From contig NC_068575.1 in NCBI RefSeq assembly GCF_025698545.1, positions 59,467,980 through 59,531,979 on the forward strand: DNA of 64,000 nt, read 5' to 3'. The notes below the pieces were generated by a model that was given only the letters and a program-made list of their open reading frames with translations, did no database searches and was not told where the DNA came from. The translations under genes were made by a program, and so were the position numbers. The DNA comes from Gossypium raimondii. Lineage: Eukaryota > Streptophyta > Magnoliopsida > Malvales > Malvaceae. The first letter of the stretch is position 1. Each line of letters starts with the position of its first letter. This document shows positions 10,229 through 23,700 of the stretch, in pieces.

Positions 10229-11744
10229 CATTATTTAATAAAATAGATAAATAAAATTTTTACCAAAAGAATTAATTTATATTTTTCTAACATCTAAAAT
10301 TAATTTATCTATTTTTAATTATAAAAGATAAAATACAATCTATCACCTACTTTTAGTCACTATATTCCTTCTTGTGAAAATTTGAAAATTATTGTCTCAA
10401 TTTCTGTTCTTAGCCATGAGGAACTACATTGTTGTTATGTTGTTTCACCAATTTACCCTACCAATGTTCGATTTCCCGAAATGCCCTAACTGAACTTCCA
10501 GACAAGACGAGGACACAACAATTGGACCAAAAGACTGAGACGACGACCTAGAATGACGAGCCCCTTCCGGTGAGGTCGGGCTCGCACCCCAAAGCCCCAC
10601 TGCATTTCCATTTTGGCACTCACTCAACAACCCCGATGGCTCCTAGCTGGCGACCTGCTGTTCGGTGTAAGGACAACACAACCAAGGGTAAAACAGATAA
10701 TTCAAACAACCAGAAAGTTTAGTTTGACAAGTTAATGTGCATATCACTTGAGGACTGCCATTGTCGGCCCTATTACTTATTGTTTTATTTAGTTTTTCAA
10801 AACCTAAAGTCTTGGAATTTCCCCCGTAGAACTTTATTTGGTCCGACTTATCTTTAAATTCTGTTACACGAAAAATATTAATTTTAATATAATAATTTGC
10901 ATCATACATGCTTATCAAATTTAATTTATTTTATCATTACTTAATTTAAATATTTTAATTAAATTATTATCATAAATTTTAAAATTATTAATTTTTTCAA
11001 ATTTAAAATCATTACAATGCTTTTTCAGTATAACTAATTTTATGAAAACAAAAGTATAAAAATTAAATTGTGTGGGTAAAATAAAAATAAAAATACAAAG
11101 AGATTCTTTGAAAAAATATGAAAATTAAAATTTTAATACATGAAGTATGAGCAAAAGTGCAAACAATGTCAGTATTATTTATAAAGAAAAAAAGGAATAA
11201 TAGGGTTTAAATTCGTATTATTTATGTATTAAAATTTTTAATTATTTCTCCAATTTAGTTGGGTTTTATATTATTATTTATTGAGGTGTTAGATATAAAT
11301 ATAAATAATGATTTAGTACACCTAAAAATAAAAACAAAATTTTACTATTTATCTTTAAATTATATTTTAAAAATAATAAAATAAGTGACAAAAATCTTAA
11401 CCCGCTCGAGGAATAAAAACATTTCAATAATTACTCTACCTTAAAAGAACATTGTATTATATTTTTATAATATTTTGTATTTAATACGGTGAACTCCACA
11501 AAACAATATATCGTCCGTTCTCTCGAGAATCTAATTGGAATCAGCTAAACGATGACGTTTCGAGACATGATTGCAATGGACAAACTAGTAATTTGGAATC
11601 TATTTTATTTTATTTTATTTTTTTCAGGTGTGCTTTTGTTTTAAGCTTTATATATTTTCTTGGCCGCAAAATTCAGGAAAACAAATTCCCTAAAAAATCG
11701 CCCCTCAAAGAACAGTTTCAGATTATTTTCTTCTTTGCTGGAAA
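10229..11744. other. intergenic DNA and promoter/leader of the TMEM131-like gene
   Basis: 10430-10920 has higher GC and two minus-strand open frames, but neither resembles a known protein and no splice structure ties them together. The stretch before 11745 should hold the promoter and 5' leader of the downstream gene; 'tttatatattt' near 11646 is a possible TATA box. Confidence 0.3.
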
Positions 11745-14700
11745 ATGGAGTCTAAAACCCTAACGATCATCAAAGCTCGAAAACAGCTGGTCTTCATGTT
11801 CAACTCTCTCCGGTAACTCTTTTTTTTTTTTTAATCACTTTCTCAAACCTTACTTCCCATATGCTCGCGCTTTCTATCTTCCCAAGCACATCCGATTCCA
11901 GTTCTCTTTTCTGTTGCGTTGCTTACTTCTTTGACAACTTCGATTACTATATCTGTTTCTCTTTGAAAAGCTTTTTGAACTTCCGATTGCTTATTTGGTT
12001 AAAAAAGAACCTACTATCTACCTTTAGCGGATGCTTTCTTTTTCTTAAAAAAAATCATCTCAAACATGTTGTTATGGTGATCAAGACTTCGATTTAAGCT
12101 ACTTTAAATAGTATTAAAAGCTTTTTTTTTATGCATAAAATCTTTCAATTTCTTCCCAATCTTCGTTTTGTTAACTTTTCTGAACTTGTAATAAGCTGAA
12201 CAAGGTAAAAATTGCTGCTGCAAATGCTTTTGTTATGTTCTACTTTTTTAAATTAAATTACTAAGTATAGAACTTTATATATATATTAGGCATGTTGCTG
12301 TGGGGGCGTACTTTCTGTTTATTAGACTTTTTAAACTTTAAAAAGAATCTTCAGCTAGAATCAATGCTGAAGAAATAGTTTAAAATGAATGAAAACTGCT
12401 CTAAGCACGTCTCTTTCTATTATTTAGTTAGTTAAGAATTAATTTATATGGGTTTTGTGAAAAATGTCTGAAAACGAAGAAAATTGAGGCCGTTATTTGT
12501 TTTTCCAATCATTTTTAGCTGAAGAGCAAAAGGGGAGATAATTCATTTGATTTCAGCTGACTTGTTTTTTTAGCTGTTAATAAACTATTTTCCTTTTTCA
12601 CGAAACATTTTACTTTGGTGGCTTGTTTTCAGGGGGATGATACAACCAGTTAAAGCATTCCAGTTCTTCTTGGTTCTGTCTTGTACCCTTTTTTGCTTAA
12701 TTACATGTGAACCATGTGCTGTGAATGGGATGCCAAAAAGGGACGAATATGAGGGATGTGAGTACTATGGAGATGCTCACCATGTTGGTTTTCAAGAAAC
12801 TATAATTGACTCTACACATTCGCAGACTGACATGGGAACTTCTACAACTCGTTTAAGTGTTGAGAGGGTATGCAGTGATTCTCATTCGTTCTGTTTCCCT
12901 TCTACATTGCCTGGGTTTTTGACCGAAGAGAGTACACTTGAAGTAGGTGGTTTAGAAGTTTCTAGGAGTCAGTCTGATAGTGCTTCATCTTTTGCAGAAC
13001 AAAGTAACCTTAGGGTGCAGGCAAGTAACAGAAGTTGGTTATCTGACCATAGTATGTTTAAATTATTAAATGGCCGGACAGTTTCGTGTTCTGTATATTC
13101 AAGAGCTGGCATCCATGAGTTTTCATCAATTAATACTGGTGGTGCTAATCAAAATGATATTTCTTGTAAAGGACCTTTACTAAGTCAGAAGAGTACGAGT
13201 GTTAGGATGAAAAATAACAAAGAGGTGACCAAATTAAGTTCTTTTGATGGTTTATCTTCACCTAATGTAGAGATAAATCCTCCTATAATGGATTGGGGAC
13301 ACAAATATTTATTTTTACCATCAGTGGCTTATTTGACAGTAGCAAATACATGCAATGACAGCATTTTGCACATTCATGAACCATTCAGTACCAATATACA
13401 GTTCTATCCCTGCAATTTTAGTGAGGTTTTGCTTGGACCTGGTGAAGTAGCTTCAATATGTTTTGTCTTTTTACCTAGATGGGTGGGCTTGTCATCAGCT
13501 CACCTTATCTTGCAGACAAGCTCTGGTGGTTTCCTGGTTCAAGCTAGGGGGTTTGCTGTTGAGTCCCCATATGAGATTCAGCCATTAGTAAACCTGGATA
13601 TTCCTTCTAGTAGGCAGTTGAGTAAGAATTTGTCTTTGTTCAATCCTTTCGATGAAACCCTCTATGTGGAAGAAATAACTTCATGGATATCAGTTTCTCT
13701 TGGGAACTCTGCCCATCATACTGAAGCAGTTTGTAGTGTAGAAAACTTCAAGGGCTATAATGGGCAAAGCTTACTCGGTGCTGAGGATTGGTTGGTCATG
13801 AACAGTGATAAATATGGTTTTCCAATTATGGCTATGAGGCCGAGCAGGACGTGGGAGATTAATCCTCTAAGCCGTGAGACCATTGTAGAGATTGATTTAT
13901 CTCCTGAATCAGAAGGAAAAGTTTTTGGTGCTTTTTGCATGCAGTTGCAGAGGTCTTCACAAGACTCGTCTGATATAATTATGGTTCCTCTTGAAGTTGA
14001 ATTGGGTAGCAAAGCATCCTATATTGACCATGCAAGTTCTCTTTCAGTTTCTCTTGATGGTCTGGTGCCAAATGATGGCAGTGGAACTGTTTTTGTGGCC
14101 ATCTCTTTGAAAAATTCTGCTCCTTATGTGCTGAGTATTGTCAAGATTGATGAAGTTGCAGATGCTAAGGTTTTCCATATCAAGTATGTGAAAGGGTTGC
14201 TGCTCTACCCTGGTGCTGTTACCCGGGTTGCTGTGATTGCTTGCACTAAACTATCAAGTGAGGTTCATGATTCTTCTTTTGAAGTATCCAACATGATCAA
14301 CAGTTGTAAATTGCTGTTAATGACAAATGAATCTATTAGCCCTCAGATTGAAGTTTCTTGTGAGGAAATAATCCATGTTTGTGTGGAACATCAGGAAAAT
14401 TTGTCCATGGCTTATGAACATCAGTCTGAAATTGTTAAATCTGGCAACACAAGCACAGGAACCTTGAGGGCTGGCATGCAACTGGCATCAGGGGCCAAGG
14501 TTTGCTTATTTTAGTTACAACGACAGAATTTGAACCATCAAAATTGTTTCCTTTCCTTTTATATTTTTATTATTCTGGTGATTGATGCTCCTTTCCTCTT
14601 TTACTCATTTATACTCTTACCTATCTTGCATGTGTTATAGAACCCTTAATCTTGTAAAGCTTCATGACAATAGTGCTTCTTGGTTAGTAATATAAATAAG

Positions 14701-17061
14701 GTCATAATACTACTACCTACCCATTAAGTGAGGATTGCTCCTTGCGCCATTGGAATAGTTTCTTGTTTGTATATTTTCATTATCATGCATGAAAACATCT
14801 CCCCCACAACAAAAAAAAAAAAAAACCTTTCTTTTTACTTCCCTTTCTTGGTTCATATTTTCATACATAGATACCATCTTACTCGCTTTTAACAAAATTA
14901 GCATTAAGCTTTCATTCTTCAAAGTCTAATTACTAGATGTATGTTCATTATATAGCTAAGAAGGTCTTGTGACTATATGTAGGTGTTACAGACAGCTGAA
15001 GTGGATGAATTGATACTTGGAAACTGGAAATCTCAAGGTGCTTCAGGTGGCATGTCAGTGCTTGATGATCAAGAGGTTCTGTTTCCAATGGTTCAAGTTG
15101 GAAGTCACTGCTCCAAGTGGATCACTGTGAAAAATCCTAGCATGCAGCCTGTTGTAATGCAACTCATTCTTAACTCAGGAGAAATTATTGATGAATGTAT
15201 GAGCCAAGATATTTTTGTGAAGCCCCCTTCTGGTAACTTGGTTCACAATTCATCTACTATTCCTATGAGAGCTGGGTTCTCCTTAGGAGAGAGTGCACAG
15301 ACAGAGGCCTATATTCATCCTAATGGTAGAGCATCTTTTGGGCCGATATTATTTCACCCTTCGAATCGTTGTGGGTGGACAAGTTCAGCACTGATAAGGA
15401 ACAACCTTTCTGGTGTTGAGTGGTTATCTTTGAGGGGATATGGAGGGTCTATTTCTCTAGTCCTGTTCGAGGGTTCAGAACCCATCCAGGGTGTAGAATT
15501 TATCCTTAACTTGCCAACTTCCCTAAATATCTCTCCTCTACAAATGCTTTTTCACATGGAAGAGACTAGTTATGCATGTTCTCAGCCGTTTTCAAAAGAG
15601 CTTTATGCCAAGAATACTGGAGACTTGCCACTTGAGATAAAAAGCATTGAAGTTTCAGGGAGGAAGTGTGTAGGTTATGGTTTTATGGTGCATAGTTGTG
15701 AAGGTTTCTCTCTAGAACCTGGAGAGTCAACAAAGCTTCTGATATCATACCAGCCAGATTTTTCAGCAGGTATGGTACATAGGGATCTTGAACTGGCTTT
15801 GGCTACAGGCATTTTTGTCATACCCATGAAGGCAACTCTCCCTCTGCATATGCTTAATCTTTGTAAGAAATCAGCGTTCTGGATGCGGCTAAAGAAACTC
15901 TCTATCGCAATTCTTCTTTCGGCTTCTTTATTGTTTCTCTTATTCTGTTTCGTTTTTCACCAAGCAATGATCTTGGGTTCTCAAGATTGCTTTTACAAGA
16001 GTGAGAAGAACCCGATCAGTACAACCCGGACTGGAGGAAAATGTTCTCGTGATCAGAGAAATGGTAGGTTCTCTATGTCAGCTGAAGTTGACAGTTTGTT
16101 AAGTTCAGTTGAGGGTGCTAAATCTTTGAAGGAGGCATCTAATGGTAGATTCCCAAATGATCATGTTAGGAATAAGGAAGAGAGGTTTACTAATCAAAAT
16201 GCAAAACTAACTCCTGAGAATGACAGGGAAGTTAACAGTTTCTTAGATCCTCAGAGGGAAATTTCATTGCCATCTTTGCCCTCAAAATCTGCGGGGGCTG
16301 TAAATCCTGATACAAAGGAAGCACCACAAACTGGTAACCTTACTGTCCGGATTGGGAAAGAGAAAGGAAGAAGGCGAAGGAAAAGGAAAGGTGGGTTTAA
16401 AGAATTGATTGAAGTTTCAAGTAGTCAAAGTGGAAATTCTACACCTTCATCCCCTCACTCCCCCACATCTGTAACATCCAATCGCACATGGCCACTCTCC
16501 CCCGATGTGGAGCAACCCATTGAATCTAGAAATCCTTTTACACATTTGGCTAACCAAATCCGCGAGAAAGGTAAAGTTCCTCAACCTATTTCAAAAGCAA
16601 ATATGTTGGGACCTAAGGTTTCTGTGGAACATGTCAGCAACAACTGGTATTCTTCACAAGAGCAGCCTAGAATACCAAGGCAAAATGTTTCACAACCTGT
16701 TCTCTCGTACTCTGCTACTTTTCCTTGTGCTAGTAGGGCGACCACCAGTACACGGAGCTCCTCTTCTCCTTTGGCTTCAATGTCTGTTATTGCTCCTTGT
16801 GCTCGAGCTCCAGGGTCCAAACTCTCTGACCAGAAAATCATAAAAGCAGAAAGGAAGGGTAGAATGGGAGATGAATATACTTACGACATTTGGGGTGACC
16901 ATTTTTCTGGACTCCATTTGAATGGTAGTTCAAGGGATGTTGTTGCAATGAATTCCAGCCCTACAGAAAATAACTCCGATAGTTTCTTTGTAAGGGGTCC
17001 ACAAACCCTCATGGAAAAATCTCAACCAAGATCTGTAAGTTCTTTCAGTCGAGATGGGTAA
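11745..17061 (+). CDS. TMEM131-like membrane protein
   Basis: Three coding exons join in frame: 11745-11812, 12633-14499 and 14983-17061, giving about 1337 residues. Donor cg|gtaact, acceptor ttcag|gggg and the second junction aag|gtttgc to gtag|gtg all keep phase. The N terminus has a hydrophobic segment (about residues 30-48, FFLVLSCTLFCLITC) as signal peptide or anchor. The large Cys- and Ser-containing lumenal region includes the conserved block SLKNSAPYVLSIVKI (encoded about 14107-14150). A second membrane segment (SIAILLSASLLFLLFCFVF, about 15901-15957) precedes a basic, Ser-rich cytosolic tail with RRRRKRKGG. In animals TMEM131 helps secretory cargo such as procollagen leave the ER; plants have the family but its cargo is unknown. 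The shorter start at 12637 is possible. Family assignment rests on layout and recalled homologues. Confidence 0.8.
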
Positions 17062-18990
17062 TGATAAATTATTAGATTATTAGATAACTCTTGCATGTCT
17101 CGCATCACTACAAGTACTTTCTTTTCTGTTAGAAAGGTCTATTGCTCTGAATAGTCGTCCATATGTGGTTGCATGCATGCATACACAAGTACATACGTAC
17201 GTACATACATAAGTTCATACGCGTACATTCATTTGCATGCATGCATGTTCATACAGATTTACCTTGTGTTATCAGTTGTTTTCAGTCTAGTCTATTACGG
17301 ATTCCTCGCTCCTCTAAGTTCACATATGCATGCATTATACATACATTTCCATGTGTTCAGACATAGCATAATTTAGTTTAAGATTCATTTCTGATTTGAA
17401 GGTCTTATCAACTTTCAAGAATGATCTACTGAACATAAAAAGGAAAGAAAAGGGATTTTGTTTTGACCAATTAATCTAGTTGTCATCTTTGAAAGATTGG
17501 TATGGAAAGTATGAACCCATCATGTTAAAACGGATATATTTGAACTTTGTCTACATCTTTTCTTCTTATATCTGAAATATCGTACTTTATTGTATCCGAT
17601 GGAACCTGCTTAACTAAAAGAGAACTCATCAGTTAATGACAGAAACGTGTTTATCTGAAAGGTTTCCATCTCTTATGTAACATTCATTTGATCAATATTG
17701 AAATATCATTCATGTTATATGTCCCATATCCAAGTATGGTCTTATATGGATTCGGAGCAAGTACTGTAAACTGTCGGGGTATATGCATGTATATGTTTAA
17801 CATAAATGTTCAAAAAAATTTCAACTTTCGTTATGTACCGAATAAAATCATATTTCATACCAATATTTGTTGGAAACATTTTTTTTGGGAAGTTAAAAGT
17901 TTTTATTTATCCGAGGAAAATTTTGCCACCTATGAACATGAAGAAAAAGTCGCCTACTCCCTAATCACATCTAAACCCCGTTCTATACAAGAGCTATTGC
18001 CATATAAATCTGCCTAGCCTTCTAGTTGTAAGATCCAACTTGGCTGTCGTCACTCTTTTAATTGTAAAATCAAACAATCTGCCTATCCTTTTTGCCATGC
18101 AACTACTTGTTTTTCTCCTGCCATATAAAGCAATTGATAAAATCATCCCATGTCAAAACAGACAACTTTAAATGATTTCACTTTGCTAGCAGCAGCAACC
18201 GATCAACCTTATCTTGGCATGAACGCTGAACAGTAGAGTAGCAAGCAACATGGTTTCAATATACTTCCCAAAGCAGGTTCGACCAAGAACAGGCCGCTAA
18301 TAAGTTCACTAATTTCAGGAATTTGAGAGTCTAGAGAATAAAGCCTACTCTTTGTTGGGAAATGATCAAAGCATAGCCAACCAAGAAACTAAGAACTGCT
18401 TAGAAATAAATTTTGAAGTAACGAATATTTTAGAGAAAACCCACGAGTCGCATAAACAAGATAAGTTCTAATGAAGTCAAAATAATAGATTCCTTGGTGA
18501 AGTTCTTTTTTTTTTTTGAAAAGAAAAAAATTTAAGTGAAAAATAAATGAGGTATTTATTATGCTAAAGAAAAGTAACTCTCCCAAATCAAATCAAATGA
18601 AATCATTTTCTGCCCTTTTTCTTTAATATCCCTTCTTGTTTGCTTTCCATTTTTCTATATTACCAAATATATTCAAAATTTGTTCTTTTCCACTCAATTT
18701 CATCATCTCATTTTTCTAGGCGCACGAGAATCATAAATTACGTAATATGGTGGATTCACTGTCAGAAATTAAGGAGCGGTGGACAACGAACCTGGAAACG
18801 GAAAATGACCAATCCGTTCAATTGTTTTTTTATATAACAACGGTGTTGCCTCCGTGATCTAAATAAAATTTGATTCGGGTTGAAGGTGTTAGTTCGGGGT
18901 GATTTTACTACACACTGTTTTCACAATTATAGAATTTAATATTGGATAGTATTTAAACTACTATTCTTACACATATTTAACCTGCTCTTC
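17062..18990. other. intergenic DNA
   Basis: 3' flank of the TMEM131-like gene, then sequence with no convincing gene. Open frames at 17163-17376 are read-through of a simple repeat. 17688-18017 has an open frame (109 codons) with no recognisable motif. Confidence 0.35.
17168..17250. repeat. gcatgcat/tacatacg tetranucleotide-like repeat
   Basis: Mixed (CATA)n, (GTAC)n and (GCAT)n runs, including gcatgcatgcat at both ends. Simple-sequence DNA; it explains the short open frames here. Confidence 0.7.
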
Positions 18991-19409
18991 TTGATGCTCA
19001 TTTTTCAGACTTCTGATATGGATTCGTCTTCTTCTTCTTCTGATTGGGTTTTACATCGTAGGATGTTGCAAAGAACATACAAAAATGGCAGGATCTAGTC
19101 CTTGTGGACAAGACTAAATAATGATGATGAAAATATGCAGGCTACATGTCCGAATGGAAAATTTCATCAAAAAAAATCCGTACTCAGTTGTGTTACTATC
19201 GAATAGTTTAATCCTCGAAGATTCCGGAATCATCTCCATCACCAATTTGGAGCATAATTAAATTCAGCCAAAATAAAATAATTCAAAAAACAATTGAATT
19301 TACTTTTCTAAACAAAATAATCAAATAGAAGTTTTATAGATTCCTAGTACTCTTTTGAAACATCAATTTAGATCCTTTGTTTATCCCATACTTTCTAATT
19401 TATATATAT
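18991..19409. other. intergenic DNA
   Basis: No gene seen. Includes a (ttcttc)n run at about 19025-19045. Confidence 0.35.
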
Positions 19410-19681
19410 TTATATTCTAACAAAGATCGCAGCAACATAAGTAATCAAATATACTCCCAGTGCACTCATAGCAGCAAGAACAACTGCAAAAAAAAAAAAC
19501 CCAGAAAAAAAGCAGAAAAAAGAGAATTAAACAAGTATAATCAGATTGTAAAACAACAATATAATAATAAGACAAAAACAAAGAGCACGAACCATTCATC
19601 AACAGCTTTGTCTTGTTCATCTTCTTCAACCTGGAAACTCTTGGTGGAAGTCTCTATGGATTGTGTTGCAGGTGGTTCCAT
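19410..19681 (-). CDS. possible small acidic membrane protein, two exons
   Basis: On the minus strand an ATG at 19681 in good context opens an acidic stretch starting MEPPATQSIETSTKSFQVEE and reaching DKAVDEW. Upstream (to about 19830) is a CT-rich leader-like sequence with a G-box (cacgtg) near 19835. A poly-T tract and gcag acceptor (exon from 19483) lead to a frame reading VVLAAMSALGVYLITYVAAI and ending at TAA 19410-19412, an obvious membrane segment. The difficulty is phase. The best donor (gaatg|gttcgt) joins the acidic frame to a Cys-rich frame instead. The membrane frame joins only with a weaker donor (att|gttgtt) or with a different upstream frame starting MNKTKLLMN. The gene is plausible and the exact product unsettled. 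Not matched to a known family. Confidence 0.4.
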
Positions 19682-19830
19682 CTTCTTAGTTTCTCTGTCT
19701 GCTAAAAAAACAACTGTTTTTGAGAACAAAGTCTTGTCTGAATGTCTGGAAGTCTATGAGGAAGAAAAGCAAAACTGAAAGAGAAAGTAAAAACAATGAA
19801 GATAAAGGAAAATGACGTGCGAGTTTACTT

Positions 19831-20561
19831 GTTCACGTGATTGCAATTAGCTCAAAGTTGAAAAGGGAAGTGGTTCTGTCACTAATTAAATTCTTTTGAT
19901 TTCTTTTTGTTTTTATAGATTTTTAATTGAAGGGGAAAAAAAGGGCATAAATCCCGGCCATTGTATCCATCCAAATCCAATGGTGGAAAACCCGACACAA
20001 ATGGTGATTAGGTGTTTTGACTTTTGAGTCAAATATGGGATAATTACTATCAGCTCCAAAAAGGCTAATGCTCATTTTGCTGCCTTTTTCTTCATAGGGT
20101 GAGTGTACCAAATAATCTCTCAGCTGCGGAATGTATTAAATAAGTTTCTATTTTTTTTTTTTTAAATTTCTCAATCAAACTGAACATCTCTATCGAAGTA
20201 ATTTTAAGTTGCATTATTATACACAATCTATTACTGCATTGGACTTCAAATGGTAAAAACTAAAACTAAGATGGGCCAATTGGTAAATCTAACAATTTGC
20301 CAGAAGAACGCAGGATCCAGAGAGTAGAGGGTAACTCAGATTTGGGAATTAGCCAATTAGAAGAGTGATATACATATACAAACACACACACCATATATAT
20401 ATACGTATAGCTAACTTAAGCCTTCTAAACTCAACTATTTCATTGTACTTATGGAGCTCAAAATGTCACCTTCTCTAGGATACATGAAAAAAGAGCTTTC
20501 TCAATTTTGGAAGCTCTAAAAAAAAAAAACCAATAACTACATTCCACACAAAAAACTTGCT
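19831..20561. other. intergenic DNA
   Basis: Between the small gene and the 3' end of the MAP3K gene; nothing recognised. The last part is probably 3' UTR of the MAP3K (minus strand). Confidence 0.35.
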
Positions 20562-20584
20562 TATATATATATATATATATATAT
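20562..20584. repeat. (TA)n microsatellite
   Basis: About 11 uninterrupted TA units downstream of the MAP3K stop codon. Confidence 0.85.
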
Positions 20585-20784
20585 CCTGTTTCTGGATACG
20601 CTTCCAAGCCTGGAGAACTTCAATGACAGCCGATCAGGTCCTCAGGGAGTTTTTAGTTCAGCTCCCCATGGCCACAAGTTATATGGCATCTTCTCATGTG
20701 TTGAATGCAATGCTCGAAGCTTTTGCTTTATTCACAGAAACCTCGAAAACAATGTACAGTGCTTTGTTTTCCTCTCTGCATTTG

Positions 20785-23700
20785 TTATCTGAAAATATGG
20801 AGCTTCCTAGGCTCCTGGTTGATATATCTGTTCATGCTACTAGATGGGCTGGGGTGATGAGTATTTTGACCCGAGCGTGGAGGAGACAAACTAGGAAGAG
20901 TCTCGAGGGTAGAACGAGGAGAATTACGTGAGGCTAGTCTTAAGTCGGAGCTCTTGTAATGAGATCGTTGTGTAATTTCCCTGGAAAAAAAGAAATAATG
21001 CTTGAAGCTGGAACGGACAGTCCAAGAAAAAGAGAAAAGCCCAAGCCAACGCAATAATGCAAATCTTTTACCTGTCAGGAGTGATGGACTTTGAACTTCG
21101 TAGGCTTTGCTGCACTGGCAATTGATCCAGTTTAAATTCAGATCGCTCTCTAGGACTAAGGGGCATATCCTGCATGTATATATATTAAATAAGTTAGAAA
21201 ATAAACAATTAGATGATGTTGGCACCGAAAGAGGAAGAACTCTTATTTACCGTGGACTTTAGCCCATTAGAAGACGAGGAACCTGAATGAGATGAGCATT
21301 TTACAAATCGATGCTCTAGTAACATGCTTGCAGATGGTCTCTCTGCAGGGTTTCTTTGGAAGCAGCAGCGTAGGAAATCCTTCCCCTCGGGTGATAATGC
21401 TTCGGGAATGGGAGGGGTATCCTTCATCACTTTAAACATAGCTGCAGCCTGCATTATTAACAAAGAGAAAGGTAGGCATGTTACGATTTTCTCCAATGCT
21501 CAGCAAGATTAATAAATGGAAACAAGATGCATCAGGTGCTTACCCCTTCGTACTCACTCCATGGTGCTTTGCCGGTAAACATTTCGATAATGGTACAACC
21601 CAAACTCCAAACGTCAACAGCTAGAGCTAGATCAGAACTATTATCTTTCTGCATCACTGCTTGCATTAGCTGCAGGGAAATGAATGTGTCAGTACATTTA
21701 AACTAGAGACCAATATGCAAAATTGATATCTTGCGAAATGGTACCTCTGGAGCCATCCAGTATGGACTTCCCTTCAAAGAAAGATCAGCTCTTTGTCCGC
21801 TAAGCTGTGCAACAAAAATGGGTCCAAATTATTCAAGCTGAATCACAAAACAACAACAGAAATGGGTCCACTAATCTATCTTATAACTTCATATGTGCTA
21901 ATGTCAAATTAATGCCTCACAAAAATTTCCAAGAACGGACCGCTGTTGCAAGGATGAATTGAATTGCAACAAATTTCATTTTTGCATTAAAATATTTATG
22001 GTCAAGTGGGGAATGGCGGCTATACATTTACATGCCTTATCTATGACGAGCATGAATCCGAAGAGAAGGGAAATATATGAAACTCACATGTTTGGACATC
22101 CCAAAGTCGGCAAGCTTGACAACTCCGGATGCATCAACAAGCAAATTAGCCCCTTTAATATCCCTAAATGGAACAGGTAAAAAAACATATTAAGCTACCA
22201 GCTCATGAAACAGATTATTATAATAGGTTCATTTTCCTCTCCTCAAACCACTGTACCTGTGGATTGTCTTTGTGCTGTGGAGGTAAGCCAACCCGGAAAG
22301 AATATGGCGAGTAAAATTGCGGACAACAGATTCTGTAATGGCACCACAGTGGTCGTGAACATATTTATTAATTGAACCAGGATGAACATACTCTAGATAT
22401 ATGTAGAACTTGTCTTCAACCTGCATATGCATAGTTTGAGAGCCTTAATACAAGACCATAAGATAATAAATGGTGTAAGGAGAGAAATCTTAAATGCGCA
22501 ACTTGCATGTTACTTACTATTTCACTACCATAATACTGAACTATATTTTGGTGCTTAAGCTGGCTAAGAACCTTAATCTCCTGCAATTAAATCAAATGGT
22601 TAGGGAGGTGGTAAAAGAAAGAAACAGCATTAGGTAATCATTTAATCCGTGCTCTTCTCTCTCTAGAGTACAGAAAAAACCTGTTCTAATTGCTTTATAC
22701 ACTCTGCAGATTTCGGGTCATCAGGAAATATCTCAACTTCCTTCATTGCACATAAAGCTCCCGTTTCTCTGTGAGAAAGACGAAGCCCTATTAGCATTTA
22801 GATGACAAGAGCTACGGAAGCAAATATATATATACATATACAACTTGTATACCTGTTACTGGCAACATAAACACTTCCAAATGTACCACGCCCGATAAGC
22901 TTGCCTTTTTGCCATTGACAATTCATTGGCAACGGCTCTGGTTTAGTTGTAACTTGGGGAACGGAAGCTGATGATGAAGCCATGGCTGCTCCTGGAGGAA
23001 GAGGCAACGGATGGACACTGATAGGGCAATTACTTTCAGGCCGGGATGATGAGAACTCACGTGACATCTCCTGATGTATTGGTGAAGGAGGTCCGCTTTG
23101 GCTTCTAAAGTTCCGACGTGGACTTCTATTTGGTGGACTGTGAAGCGGAGTGTAATCGGGGCTTAATATGCTGCAATCATAGAATGCTGGGGGAGGAAGC
23201 CCTGGAACATCAAACGTTGGCATCTCTGGTGCAGACCAAACTTGTTTACCAGTAGGAACCATGTGGTGCGGAAACATCTCACTGGTACTCTTTCTGTGTG
23301 CGCTAAAAAGAGCCGGACTACTGAACGGACTCGCAGGGGCACTCCTAACAGGAGCATTCACCCTAAACTCATCCTGAGAACTGTCCCCACGATTCACTTC
23401 TTGCTGGAATACCTTAGAGGATGATCTTATGTCCCAATGCTCTGCTGTCTTCCTCGATTCACGAGACGCAAACATACTGTAATACCAACAATCGATGATC
23501 ACAGAATCAGTTAAAAGAAGCTATCAAAATGTATATATTGGCTCTACAAATATGAACCTAAAGCTAAAGCACCACAATCAAGATATCAAGAACATACTCA
23601 TACATGAAATAAGCTTTAAAGTTGCAGGTTGAGCATTCAGATTATCAGTCTAATAATATTGCAACTATGAATTTGATCATTCACTAACTCATAAATTTAT

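Noticed and set aside
10445-10918. Two minus-strand open frames in a GC-richer island
   Set aside because: No recognisable protein similarity and no join between them; kept only as a note in the intergenic entry.
13755-14012. Minus-strand open frame inside the TMEM131-like exon
   Set aside because: Antisense shadow of a well-supported coding exon.
16505-16843. Open frames on both strands in the TMEM131-like last exon
   Set aside because: Shadows; the sense frame reads through with consistent composition.
17163-17376. Two overlapping open frames
   Set aside because: They run through tetranucleotide simple repeats and give Ser/Ile/His-rich nonsense with no motif.
20557-20931. Plus-strand open frame at the 3' end of the MAP3K
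   Set aside because: Antisense to the last MAP3K exon and 3' UTR.
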